Shown here piece after piece: positions 35,950 to 44,313 of a stretch of DNA of 64,000 nt (the stretch's first letter is position 1; each line of letters begins with the position of its first letter). The stretch spans positions 1 to 64,000 of the forward strand of contig CALVRR010000007.1 of the NCBI GenBank assembly GCA_944358705.1, in the 5' to 3' direction. The translations under genes and the position numbers were made by a program. Under the pieces are notes generated by a model. It saw nothing but the letters and a program-made list of their open reading frames with translations, was not told where the DNA came from and made no database searches. This stretch comes from an uncultured Bacilli bacterium (GTDB lineage Bacteria > Bacillota_I > Bacilli_A > RF39 > UBA660).

Positions 35950-36690
35950 TTACATTAATAAATGCAATAATTCTTGAAATTTACTATCCTTCTTTAATAT
36001 CATTAAAGTTTCTGGATTCTGTAAATTAATCTCAGCAATTTGATTTCTATAAACATCAACATACGAAGTTTCAAAAGAATTTTCATAATCATATAAAGGA
36101 GCTAAACGAATACCAGAGGGAGTTTGTTGAAATAAAAAATTATTCCCACTTCGATCTAATTGCGAAGTATAAAAATCTCGAATAAAAAACTTTTTTAAAT
36201 CTTCCACCAAAAGTAAATATTCTTTTTCAGAATGACATATACTTTGTACCTCTTTTAAAATATCCAAATCTTTTCTAGGAGAAAAGCCATAATCCCAACT
36301 TCTTTTATATTGGTAGTTAGGAGTACAAAAATTTTTAGAAACAAGACCATATCTTATTGACTCATCTTTAACACATAAACTAGCAACATGATAATGAACT
36401 GTATCCAAACCAAAATATTCGGATATTACTTCTCCTAATAACTCATTGATAAAATGAAAATCATAATCATCACTTTTATAAAAGTACCATAAATCATGAA
36501 TTTTATGCCAACGATCAAGAAAAAAGAAATATGGAGGTGTATAAATAAGATTTTGAGGAACACCAGTTTCCCTACTAATATTTTCAGCAAGAAAAGAAAA
36601 ACGTTTAATATCAGTTTCGTTAAATTCTATCAATTTATCTACTTGAATTTCAAAAATTTTTGTTTGCTTAGTAATACAATCTTCAATCAT
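35950..36690 (-). CDS. HipA/CtkA-like protein kinase fold
   Basis: 246 aa. The C-terminal half carries a HipA-type kinase core: DFYTSQLDRSGNNFLFQ (catalytic loop with Asp and Asn) followed by IRLAPLYDYENSF (metal-binding Asp). The N-terminal half (IYTPPYFFFLDRW and so on) does not match the usual HipA N-terminal domain, and no HipB-like HTH antitoxin is adjacent. Start at ATG 36690 (SD AGGAAGG). HipA relatives phosphorylate aminoacyl-tRNA synthetases or other proteins; the target here is unknown. Confidence 0.75.
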   Translation of the reverse strand: MIEDCITKQTKIFEIQVDKLIEFNETDIKRFSFLAENISRETGVPQNLIYTPPYFFFLDRWHKIHDLWYFYKSDDYDFHFINELLGEVISEYFGLDTVHYHVASLCVKDESIRYGLVSKNFCTPNYQYKRSWDYGFSPRKDLDILKEVQSICHSEKEYLLLVEDLKKFFIRDFYTSQLDRSGNNFLFQQTPSGIRLAPLYDYENSFETSYVDVYRNQIAEINLQNPETLMILKKDSKFQELLHLLM

Positions 36691-36736
36691 ATTCCTTCCT
36701 CTTTTCAACTCAACAATTTCTATCTATAGAATAACA

Positions 36737-36766
36737 CAAAAAAACCTATATCAAAAAATAGGTTTT
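36737..36766 (-). terminator. terminator of the flavodoxin-hydrolase operon
   Basis: Minus strand AAAACCTAT/ATAGGTTTT with loop and T run (36737-36766); it abuts the hydrolase stop. Confidence 0.7.
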
Positions 36767-37698
36767 TATAAAATATGATCTAACCAACTAGATACTTTTT
36801 CTGACCAATCTCCTCCAATACCAAATCCATGAGGAAGTCCATCAAACACTTCTATTTCAGCGTCTGTTCCATTCTTTCGTATTTCTTCTGTTCTTTCTTC
36901 CATAATACGATAGTCAGCAATACCATCGCTAGTACCTACACAACTATAAGTAGGGACTTCATCTCCCGTTACTTCACTAAGTCCTGTATATTGGATAATA
37001 GCAACCGCTGGTCTAGGATAAGCTTTCTCTCCAAAACTTTCTGTACCATAACTTGAAATCCAAGCAGTCATTCTACCGCCCGCAGAACCTCCCCAGACAG
37101 AATAGTCTGTCATATCTATTTTTAATTCTTCTTGATGTTCATGAAGAAAAGCGATTGCTTTGGCTAATTCTTCCATGGCGGTGTCTGTTCCCGAACGATA
37201 GATTAAAGCAAAGGCATTGTATCCCATTTTTGATAAAGCTAATGCATGAGGGAAACTATCTTGCATTGTGCCAACATACATAAATCCTCCGCCAGCATTT
37301 ACAACTGCTGTTTTCGCATTTTCTTCCCCTCGAAAGAAGAATAATCCTGTATTTCTTTTTTCTGGAGTTTGTCTCATTTCTTCTTCTGTATAAATGGGGT
37401 AAAAGACTTGATTACCAGAATCAGCATCTTCTTTTAAAGAGTTCACAATATCCACGGTAGTATCATCATCTATATAGTTATACCAGATATAAATATCATC
37501 AATATCATCTAATCTAGTATCTCCATCCATTGGTCTATCTACTGGGAAAATTAAATTACCAAAACCTTCAAACGATGCATTATTCATAACATCAGAGATA
37601 GTTGAAGATTTTGTAAAAGTTTTAATATGATTTACTTCATTAGAAGTTGTATTTTTATTAAAATACCGAAAAAGCCCATATCCGCCTATAAGAATCAC
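36766..37698 (-). CDS. alpha/beta hydrolase, signal-anchor start apparently frameshifted
   Basis: Alpha/beta-hydrolase (esterase/lipase-like): nucleophile motif WGGSAGGRM (GxSxGG), oxyanion-type NAGGGFMYVG, and the C-terminal DGLPHGFGIG with the catalytic His. About 310 codons from a GTG at 37698 that lies inside a hydrophobic stretch. Upstream codons continue the signal anchor (IIGLIILIGVILIGGYGLF), but the only ATG with an SD (37751, GAGGTGATGT) is one base out of frame across an A6 run (37728-37733). So the intact form would start at 37751; here it is frameshifted or relies on slippage. It follows the flavodoxin gene by 9 bases. Confidence 0.8.
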   Translation of the reverse strand: MILIGGYGLFRYFNKNTTSNEVNHIKTFTKSSTISDVMNNASFEGFGNLIFPVDRPMDGDTRLDDIDDIYIWYNYIDDDTTVDIVNSLKEDADSGNQVFYPIYTEEEMRQTPEKRNTGLFFFRGEENAKTAVVNAGGGFMYVGTMQDSFPHALALSKMGYNAFALIYRSGTDTAMEELAKAIAFLHEHQEELKIDMTDYSVWGGSAGGRMTAWISSYGTESFGEKAYPRPAVAIIQYTGLSEVTGDEVPTYSCVGTSDGIADYRIMEERTEEIRKNGTDAEIEVFDGLPHGFGIGGDWSEKVSSWLDHIL

Positions 37699-37760
37699 CC
37701 CGATTAAAATTATAAGTCCTATGATTATTTTTTATTTTGTAAAGATTTCATACATCACCT

Positions 37761-38222
37761 CTACTCAACTGTCATTGTATTTAGTATTTTGCCTCCATCG
37801 GAACTATCTACAACAACACCTTTTAATTTCATTTCCATAAGATAGCATAAGCGAGTTGCAAGATATGTAATAGAGTTTTCTGTATCTTTACTAGGTGCAG
37901 AACCTTGAGCAAATAAATATAGTTTCTTCTCCTTCAAAATTTGTGCTTCATCTAACATATATAAACGATCGATAAATGTTTTTAAAAGCCCTCCTACCGT
38001 ATACCAATATACTGGTGCACCAATTACTAAAGTGTCAACATCTTTTATTTTTTTAAATACCTCACTTATTTGATCATCTTCAAAAACTTGACCATACTGT
38101 GAAATTTTATAATCAACCATTTGCAATGTTTCATGATCTATATTTTTCAACAGTTTTTCTCCTATGAAGTTTGTGTTTCCATTTTTATTTGGACTAAAGT
38201 TCATAAATAATGTTTTATTCAT
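37761..38222 (-). CDS. flavodoxin-fold FMN-dependent NAD(P)H reductase
   Basis: 153 aa. The FMN-binding start is FSPNKNGNTNFI, followed by VIGAPVYWYTVGGLLKTFID, typical of NADPH-dependent FMN reductase / quinone reductase proteins. It probably reduces quinones, flavins or electrophiles in the cytoplasm. AAGGAGAG precedes ATG 38222. First gene of a two-gene unit with the alpha/beta hydrolase, behind a promoter with MerR-type geometry, which suggests induction by redox or chemical stress. Confidence 0.85.
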   Translation of the reverse strand: MNKTLFMNFSPNKNGNTNFIGEKLLKNIDHETLQMVDYKISQYGQVFEDDQISEVFKKIKDVDTLVIGAPVYWYTVGGLLKTFIDRLYMLDEAQILKEKKLYLFAQGSAPSKDTENSITYLATRLCYLMEMKLKGVVVDSSDGGKILNTMTVE

Positions 38223-38243
38223 TTTATCTCTCCTTCCATTTTC

Positions 38244-38274
38244 AATATATACCCGGGAGATGCTCCCTAGTCAA
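38244..38274 (-). promoter_or_regulatory. MerR-type promoter/operator
   Basis: Minus strand TTGACT (38269-38274), a long 19-base spacer, TATATT (38244-38249). The spacer contains the perfect inverted repeat GGGAG-CAT-CTCCC. A 19-base spacer with a dyad between -35 and -10 is the hallmark of MerR-family activators. No merR-like gene is in the window. Confidence 0.7.
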
Positions 38275-38301
38275 CAAAAAAATGATAATTTTTTAATTAT
38301 C
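38275..38301 (-). terminator. terminator of the hydrogenase operon
   Basis: Minus strand GATAATT-AAAA-AATTATC followed by A and a run of seven T (38276-38301). The stop codon of the flavoprotein gene (38293) lies inside it. Confidence 0.75.
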
Positions 38302-39555
38302 ACTTTTCTTTTCTAAATATTCTAAAATGGCATAGGCTGCATCTCTTCCACTTCTACCAGCAAAAGCAACAGTTCCTGGAGTGTTAGTTAAATCTCCTCC
38401 AGCAAATATTTTTTCATTAGAAGTTCTACCTTCTGAATCAATTTTTATTTTTCCTCTAGCTGTTCTTTCTAACTCTAATGTTCCAACAACACTTTCTTCT
38501 ACAGTGGAACCAATGGCCATCATTACATAGTCACATGGTATATGATAGTTACTACCTTCTATATTTACAGGACTAAGACGACTTTCCCCTTCTTTTTGTA
38601 CTAATTCTGTCTTAATTACTTCTACACCTGTTACTTGAGTTGTTCCCTCAATGTTTAAAATGTTATGTTGAAATAAAAATTCTACTCCATCTTTTTTGGC
38701 ATCCGCAATTTCTTCTTTCGTTGCTGGCATCTCTTTTTCACCACGCCTATAAATAACATAAACATGTTCTGCTCCCAGACGTTTTACTGTTCTAGAAACA
38801 TCCATCGCAACATTTCCTCCACCACTGACAATTACAGTCTTCCCACGATATTCAGGATGGATTTTGTTTTCTAAAAGTTCATTACCACCGAATACTCCTT
38901 TTAAATTTTCTCCAGGAATATGCATTTGTAGTGAGATGTTGCCACCAATTCCTAAAAAAACTGCATCATATTCTTTTTCTAAATAATCTAAAGTAATATC
39001 ACGCCCTAACTCCTGATTTAATTTTACCTCGACACCTAAATCTAAAATCTTATCAATAGTTTTCTTTAAAATATCTTTCGGAAGTCGAAAGTCTGGAATT
39101 CCATGATATAGGATACCACCGAGATAGTTATGTTTTTCATAAATTGTTGGATGTACTCCATTTTTCGCTAGGAAGGCAGCGCAAACTAACCCTGCTGGTC
39201 CCCCACCGATAATAGCTACTTTTTCTTTTCTATTGGAACTATCTTTTTTAGGAATCATCCAATTATTTTCAATGGATAAGTCACCAAGAAAAGTTTCTAA
39301 TTCACCAATACTTACAGCATCATAAGATACTCTCTTTACACAAGCTCCTTGACATTGTTTATCATAGGGACAAACTCTACCACAGATAGCTGGTAAGACA
39401 GTAGTTTCAGATAGTACTTCATAAGCATGCTGATAGTCTTTATTTTTTATATCTTTAATAAACGATGTAATATCATTATTAAATGGGCAACCTATTTGGC
39501 AAGGCTTGATAACACAACTAGCACAGTAGTTTGCTTTTTCTAGGATATTATTCAT
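38293..39555 (-). CDS. GltD-like NAD(P)H-dependent FAD oxidoreductase
   Basis: 420 aa flavoprotein of the glutamate-synthase-small-subunit family. N-terminal Fe-S domain with Cys clusters CASCVIKPCQIGCP and CGRVCPYDKQCQGAC; FAD site IIGGGPAGLVCAAFLAK; NAD(P)H site VSGGGNVAMDVSRTVKR; C-terminal FAGGDLTNTPGTVAFAGRSG. GAGGTGAGG precedes ATG 39555, inside the hydrogenase gene (8-base overlap). With no GltB-like large subunit nearby and tight coupling to an [FeFe] hydrogenase, it most likely passes electrons between NAD(P)H and the hydrogenase; inference from context. Confidence 0.88.
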   Translation of the reverse strand: MNNILEKANYCASCVIKPCQIGCPFNNDITSFIKDIKNKDYQHAYEVLSETTVLPAICGRVCPYDKQCQGACVKRVSYDAVSIGELETFLGDLSIENNWMIPKKDSSNRKEKVAIIGGGPAGLVCAAFLAKNGVHPTIYEKHNYLGGILYHGIPDFRLPKDILKKTIDKILDLGVEVKLNQELGRDITLDYLEKEYDAVFLGIGGNISLQMHIPGENLKGVFGGNELLENKIHPEYRGKTVIVSGGGNVAMDVSRTVKRLGAEHVYVIYRRGEKEMPATKEEIADAKKDGVEFLFQHNILNIEGTTQVTGVEVIKTELVQKEGESRLSPVNIEGSNYHIPCDYVMMAIGSTVEESVVGTLELERTARGKIKIDSEGRTSNEKIFAGGDLTNTPGTVAFAGRSGRDAAYAILEYLEKKSDN

Positions 39556-40915
39556 GTTCCTCACCTCTTAATAAATAGGATTTGTCTGTGAAACTAGTAT
39601 GTAGGAGTTGTTTTGCTTTTTTACTACTTGGAGTTTCTAAGAACTTTTCATATATTTCTTTAATTTCAGGGTTTTGATGACATAGCCTTATCTTGGCAAT
39701 TTTATCTTCTTTTTCTATACTTTCTAAACGACTTTTTTTTCTTTCTTTCATTTCTAACAGTGTAAGTTTTGGTTCTCCTCCACCACCTACACATCCATAA
39801 CTACAACTCATGACTTCTATAAAATCATAGTCTACTTCTTTCTTTTTTATCTTTTCTAATAAAGAAACTGCATATTTCATACCATTTACTATCGCCACTC
39901 TTAAAGTTACTTTTCCTAAATCTAGCGTTGCTTCTCTAACCCCTTCAATTCCACGTACTTCATCAAACTTGATTGCATCTTCTTCTAGATCTTTTCCATT
40001 TAAGAAATAGTAAGCTGTACGAAGAGCTGCTTCCATGACTCCTCCAGTTTTACCAAATAAAAGACCCGCACTAGAACCTTTTCCTAATGGTGATGAAAAT
40101 TCTTTACTTGGTAAAGAGTTAAAATCAATATTACTTTCATTTAGTAATGAAATTAATTCACGTGTTGTTAAAACATAGTCAGTATCGTTTATGCCACTTA
40201 TCTTGAAATAGTCACTTGCTCGATTAATTTCTTTCCTTTTTACTTCTTTCTTTTTCGCAGTACATGGTGCGACAACAACATTTAGAATTTTACTGGCATC
40301 TATCTTTTCTTTTTCGGAGAAATAAGTTTTTATCATTGTACTTTGCATAGTGATTGGACTTTTACAACTAGATAGATTGGGTAAAAACTCTGGATAAAAG
40401 ATTTCTGCGTATTGTACCCAGGCTGGACAACAAGAAGTAAACATTGGCAATATTCCTTTATTTTTAATACGATTTACTAATTCCATCGCTTCTTCCATAA
40501 TAGTTAAATCTGCTCCAAAAGTAATATCAAAAACATAATCAAAACCTATTTTCTTTAATCCTGATACAATTTTCCCTTCATAATTTTCTTCTCCTAAAGA
40601 AAAGGCTTCTCCTATCGCAACACGTACCGCTGGAGCAATACTAATTGTTTTTACTATATCTTTTCTTTCTAACTCACTTTTTACCTTTAGATAGTCTAAC
40701 CTTTCATGTACGGCTTCGGTTGGACATAGATTAGTGCATTGTCCACAATGAATACAGATTGGCTTTTTCGTTTTATTGATATCATACATTTTTGCTACGG
40801 TGACTTCATCACGACAAGCTTTAACACAATAACCACACTCTATACATTTATCGTCATCCTTTTCAATTGCTGGATTATCATCACTATAAATAATTTCTAA
40901 ACCGTTATCTTTCAT
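39548..40915 (-). CDS. [FeFe] hydrogenase
   Basis: 455 aa. Two 4Fe-4S ferredoxin motifs at the N-terminus (CIECGYCVKAC and CIHCGQCTNLC), then the three H-cluster motifs: L1 FTSCCPAWVQ, L2 APCTAKKKEVKRKE, L3 EVMSCSYGCVGGGGEP. All H-cluster Cys are present. L2 has A in place of the usual M before PC and the flanks differ from group A enzymes, suggesting a non-group-A (group B-like) hydrogenase. It should make or oxidise H2 during fermentation. Maturases HydEFG are not in the window. First gene of a two-gene operon. Confidence 0.92.
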   Translation of the reverse strand: MKDNGLEIIYSDDNPAIEKDDDKCIECGYCVKACRDEVTVAKMYDINKTKKPICIHCGQCTNLCPTEAVHERLDYLKVKSELERKDIVKTISIAPAVRVAIGEAFSLGEENYEGKIVSGLKKIGFDYVFDITFGADLTIMEEAMELVNRIKNKGILPMFTSCCPAWVQYAEIFYPEFLPNLSSCKSPITMQSTMIKTYFSEKEKIDASKILNVVVAPCTAKKKEVKRKEINRASDYFKISGINDTDYVLTTRELISLLNESNIDFNSLPSKEFSSPLGKGSSAGLLFGKTGGVMEAALRTAYYFLNGKDLEEDAIKFDEVRGIEGVREATLDLGKVTLRVAIVNGMKYAVSLLEKIKKKEVDYDFIEVMSCSYGCVGGGGEPKLTLLEMKERKKSRLESIEKEDKIAKIRLCHQNPEIKEIYEKFLETPSSKKAKQLLHTSFTDKSYLLRGEEHE

Positions 40916-40935
40916 TACAACACCATCCTAATTTC

Positions 40936-40964
40936 ATAATACAGGTAACCCATAACTTGGTCAA
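40936..40964 (-). promoter_or_regulatory. promoter of the hydrogenase operon
   Basis: Minus strand TTGACC (40959-40964), 17-base spacer, TATTAT (40936-40941), 20 bases before the ATG at 40915. Upstream, CTAGGGAG at 41009-41016 matches one half of the MerR-type operator at 38244-38274. Confidence 0.65.
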
Positions 40965-41027
40965 GAAAAATATTCTTACATTAACGTATACAAATTAAGA
41001 ATAACACTAGGGAGTAACACACGATCA

Positions 41028-41054
41028 AGAAAAAAAGTAACATAAAAGTTACTT
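41028..41054 (-). terminator. terminator downstream of the uracil-glycosylase-like gene
   Basis: Minus strand AAGTAAC-TTTTAT-GTTACTT followed by a T run (41028-41054), about 60 bases past the stop at 41117. It separates the hydrogenase promoter region from the operon upstream. Confidence 0.7.
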
Positions 41055-41116
41055 CAAATCAATTCATTAAAATAATAACATCCATATCTTTCCAAAATTT
41101 AAAACAACACACAATC

Positions 41117-41827
41117 TCAATCTAAAAAATGCCAAATGGTTTGATATCTCGCAAGCTGAACTTCACTTTTTATCTGAGCTGTCGGATGATAACATGGAAT
41201 AATAACAAAATCCTCTTGTTTTATAACTGGCATATCACGAATCACATCACTTAATTTATGACTAATGTCAAATCCATAAACAGTAGCAAAAGAAAGTAAA
41301 GGATAATAACCTAAAGTAACAATCACTTTAGGCTTTACAATCTCTACTTGTCTTTTTAAAAACCCACTACAATAAATAGTAGACTTTAATAAATCAATAT
41401 TATCTCCTCGATAATTATTCCCTCTTCTAGCACACATAATCGCATTCGTAATAAATATATCATCCATAGATATAGTAGCATGACATATCTTAGCTGACTC
41501 TACCAAAAACTTAGTTAGCATCTTTTTAGTAAGACTCTTTTCCCTATCAATTAAAACCTTCCAATTCTCGAATGTAGGACTTGCTAAATAAGAATCATAT
41601 AACTTTTCCATATCCACAAAAGGTCCCCAATCTTGCCCAACAATCATAATTTTAGAATCCAATCGACGATACCAGTCAGTCCAAATAGACGGAATACTTT
41701 TACCAAAACATTCATCACGATAAATATTAACTAACGAACAATCACGACCGTTTCTCTTCTTTAAAGACATACATTTTCCACATTTAGACATACTTGTTAT
41801 AAGATTATCAAACTCTTTTTTCTTCAT
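41117..41827 (-). CDS. uracil-DNA glycosylase superfamily protein
   Basis: 236 aa. UDG-fold signatures: IMIVGQDWGPFVD (first catalytic motif), FITNAIMC, VIVTLGYYPL and CYHPTAQ (second motif, His). CGKCMSLKKRNGRDC near residues 16-30 could supply Fe-S ligands as in family 4/5 enzymes. Likely removes uracil or another damaged base from DNA; exact specificity open. It ends a long minus-strand run starting near 46552 that holds two more HhH-glycosylase-like genes. Confidence 0.75.
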   Translation of the reverse strand: MKKKEFDNLITSMSKCGKCMSLKKRNGRDCSLVNIYRDECFGKSIPSIWTDWYRRLDSKIMIVGQDWGPFVDMEKLYDSYLASPTFENWKVLIDREKSLTKKMLTKFLVESAKICHATISMDDIFITNAIMCARRGNNYRGDNIDLLKSTIYCSGFLKRQVEIVKPKVIVTLGYYPLLSFATVYGFDISHKLSDVIRDMPVIKQEDFVIIPCYHPTAQIKSEVQLARYQTIWHFLD

Positions 41828-41842
41828 ATAAACTCCTAAAAT

Positions 41843-42709
41843 TTAATCAAACTGATTGGCTAATTGATCTATTGTAATACCACCATTACCTTCCCAATCA
41901 ATAGAAACACCATCAAACTCACTACTTCGAAACTGATTTAATTTTTTATAGTCCTCTCTACTCATTTCAAAATCAAAAGACTGAATATTCTCACAAATTC
42001 TCTCTACATTTGTACTTTTAATAAGTGGATAAATATTTTTTTCCTTCCATACCCAATTTATAATAATTTGATTTTGCGTTTTATTATATTTTTTAGAAAG
42101 TTCTAAAAGCAGAGGATAATTCCTCTTAGCGGTTCTACCACGTCTTAATACTTGATAACAAATAAACCGGATACCATTTTTCTTACAATAATCCAAAACA
42201 CCATTATCTTCATATATCTTACATTCTAAATTATAAACACCTTCAAAAAAATCAATCGGAACGACACTATGAACTGTTATTAACTGTTCCAAATTCACAT
42301 TACTAATACCAATATAACGAACTATACCCATAGAAACTAATCTTTGAATTTCTGTATAAACATCAACCAAAGGTATTTTAGAAAACATAGGACTATGAAG
42401 CTGAAGACTATCAACATAATGAATATCTAAGATTTCCAAATATTTATTAAGTTGTTCAAAAACATCTTGAATATCTTCAATCGTAGGTTCTAAATTAACA
42501 GTAATAAATAAATGTTCCCTACCAACTTGGTCAATAAACTTCTTTACTTTCTTTACAACTTCGCCATGATTATATAACATATACAAAGATAAATAATTTT
42601 GTCCATGAGAAAAAGAATACATTAAGGAAGGAATTTCTTTTTCTATATTTTCGCAATCAATATTCCAAGTACCAATACCAATAGGAAAAATATCTTCTTT
42701 ACGAACCAT
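41843..42709 (-). CDS. aldo/keto reductase-like protein with altered active site
   Basis: 288 aa TIM-barrel of the aldo/keto reductase family: PIGIGTWNI start, DSLQLHSP, VRYIGISNVNLEQL, and the C-terminal NADPH-site block IKSTNVERICENIQSFDFEM. Of the catalytic Asp-Tyr-Lys-His set, Tyr (LYNHGE) and His (LQLHSP) are visible, but the Asp position (YLSLYML) and the Lys position (FITVNLEP) are replaced. So it may be a divergent or non-redox member. 11-base overlap with the YgjV-like gene. Confidence 0.75.
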   Translation of the reverse strand: MVRKEDIFPIGIGTWNIDCENIEKEIPSLMYSFSHGQNYLSLYMLYNHGEVVKKVKKFIDQVGREHLFITVNLEPTIEDIQDVFEQLNKYLEILDIHYVDSLQLHSPMFSKIPLVDVYTEIQRLVSMGIVRYIGISNVNLEQLITVHSVVPIDFFEGVYNLECKIYEDNGVLDYCKKNGIRFICYQVLRRGRTAKRNYPLLLELSKKYNKTQNQIIINWVWKEKNIYPLIKSTNVERICENIQSFDFEMSREDYKKLNQFRSSEFDGVSIDWEGNGGITIDQLANQFD

Positions 42710-43205
42710 TCTTCATTCCTCCCAAAACATCATTCTTCCAAACCGCATACAATCCTGTAATAATTAAAATAACATCTCCTAATACCATAACCCAACTATC
42801 ATAATAAACATAATAAGCACCATAAAAAACACCAGTGGTAATACCAGACAATCGAACTAGTGTCATATTTGTCTGCCATAAACAATAAGTACGTATCATA
42901 GAAGCAAACGTTGGTAAAAACGAAATAAATCCATGCCAAGTTATAACACAATTAATAACAATAATTCCTTCAAAGAAAAATAAAAGAAGTAAATAAACAT
43001 ATTTATGAATTTTATTTTTGTTTAAATATAAAAAACTACGAATAAAATTAATAAGACCTAATACTGCTCCAGTATAAGCAGAAATAAAAAAATTATAAAT
43101 TGCTTCAAACAAACAATTTAATGATTGAACAACAAGCGACTTATTCCTCTCTTTAATACAAATACTAATAACTAAACACAGAAAAGCTAAAACACTAAAA
43201 ATCAT
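42699..43205 (-). CDS. YgjV-family inner membrane protein
   Basis: 168 aa, about five transmembrane helices. Features typical of the small YgjV family: QSLNCLFEAIYNFFISAYTG, NFIRSFLY and a C-terminal GDVILIITGLYAVWKND. Function unknown in all members I know of. Overlaps the aldo/keto reductase-like gene by 11 bases, so they are probably translated together. Confidence 0.75.
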   Translation of the reverse strand: MIFSVLAFLCLVISICIKERNKSLVVQSLNCLFEAIYNFFISAYTGAVLGLINFIRSFLYLNKNKIHKYVYLLLLFFFEGIIVINCVITWHGFISFLPTFASMIRTYCLWQTNMTLVRLSGITTGVFYGAYYVYYDSWVMVLGDVILIITGLYAVWKNDVLGGMKNGS

Positions 43206-43270
43206 TCTATGACACCTATCTTCTAAACTACATCATTAATTATAGCATAGAAATTCATTACAAAACAATG

Positions 43271-43816
43271 TTACTTTTCGAAATGTTCTTTGATTCCTTG
43301 TTCTTTTAGACCTAACTTTTTATGATTCCAATAACAAATCTTTTTATCGGTCAAACTCATAGAAAAAATATAAGTTATTAATCCCTCGGGTTCATAGGGA
43401 TCTTTATCTTCAGGATTGTCATAGACTTCTGAAATCATTCCTTTTTTCTTATATAACTGGTGAGCATCTCGAAAAGTTTCATCAGAATAAAGACGTAATG
43501 ATTGATACCCTTTTTCTTTCGCTAATAAAACTGTCCAATCAAAGATAAGACCACCATATCCTTGATTTCGAAAATTAGGTAAAACCCCAAACCAAGCAAG
43601 CCAAGCATCCTCAGGATATTCATGGTAAGAATAAATCCCAGTAACCCCCATAGGAACATTCCCAACATAAACAAGATAATAATCCATTTCCTTTCGATAA
43701 GGATTCTTTTCAATACACTCAACAAAATTCTCTGTTCCATCTTCCATAGGAAATATTTCATTTTGAACTTTACTAGCAATAGCTAGATTATCTGTAGTAA
43801 TTTTTCTAAACTCCAT
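43271..43816 (-). CDS. GNAT acetyltransferase
   Basis: 181 aa. GNAT fold with acetyl-CoA motif A GVLPNFRNQGYGGLIFDW (R/Q-x-x-G-x-G/A pattern) near 75-92, followed by LRLYSDETFRDAHQLYKKKG, a typical motif B. A C-terminal tail of about 50 residues is unusual. Substrate unknown. It follows another GNAT gene by 9 bases. Confidence 0.85.
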   Translation of the reverse strand: MEFRKITTDNLAIASKVQNEIFPMEDGTENFVECIEKNPYRKEMDYYLVYVGNVPMGVTGIYSYHEYPEDAWLAWFGVLPNFRNQGYGGLIFDWTVLLAKEKGYQSLRLYSDETFRDAHQLYKKKGMISEVYDNPEDKDPYEPEGLITYIFSMSLTDKKICYWNHKKLGLKEQGIKEHFEK

Positions 43817-43825
43817 ATATTTTCT

Positions 43826-44263
43826 CTACTTTTCAATTTTTTTATAATAAGTAATCATATCAGAAGAAGAAAATCCTAACTTACCTAACGCTTGCATCAT
43901 AACTTTATTTTCCTTACCTACAAAATCCATAATAAAATTACATTCTTTTTCTCTAACTTCTAGCTCTTCTAACATTTGTCTTAATATACCTTGTTTTCGG
44001 TACTCCTCTTTTACATACGCTTGTGATAAATAAATACCACATCCAGAATCTGCAAAATATAAATAAGAATACAAAAGAAAACCAACTTGATTCCCATCCA
44101 CTTCCGCAACAATTACCTTACATATTTTATCTTGAAATAAATCTTTATCAATATTTTTAAAAAAACGACTTTCCTTAAGTCCAGAAACTTGATTAATCTC
44201 TTTATGTGCTTCTAAAATAAATTCTTTATCATCAATCTGAACTTCCCGAAATAAAATATTCAT
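43826..44263 (-). CDS. GNAT acetyltransferase
   Basis: 145 aa. Acetyl-CoA loop EEYRKQGILRQMLEELE with the preceding strand GIYLSQAYVK, then motif B around KVMMQALGKLGF. Strong SD AAGGAGG before ATG 44263. Tandem with the next GNAT gene but not a close copy. Substrate unknown. Confidence 0.83.
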   Translation of the reverse strand: MNILFREVQIDDKEFILEAHKEINQVSGLKESRFFKNIDKDLFQDKICKVIVAEVDGNQVGFLLYSYLYFADSGCGIYLSQAYVKEEYRKQGILRQMLEELEVREKECNFIMDFVGKENKVMMQALGKLGFSSSDMITYYKKIEK

Positions 44264-44313
44264 AAAACTTCCTCCTTACCTCATTATTAACAGAATTTGA
44301 TATTTGAAAAACA

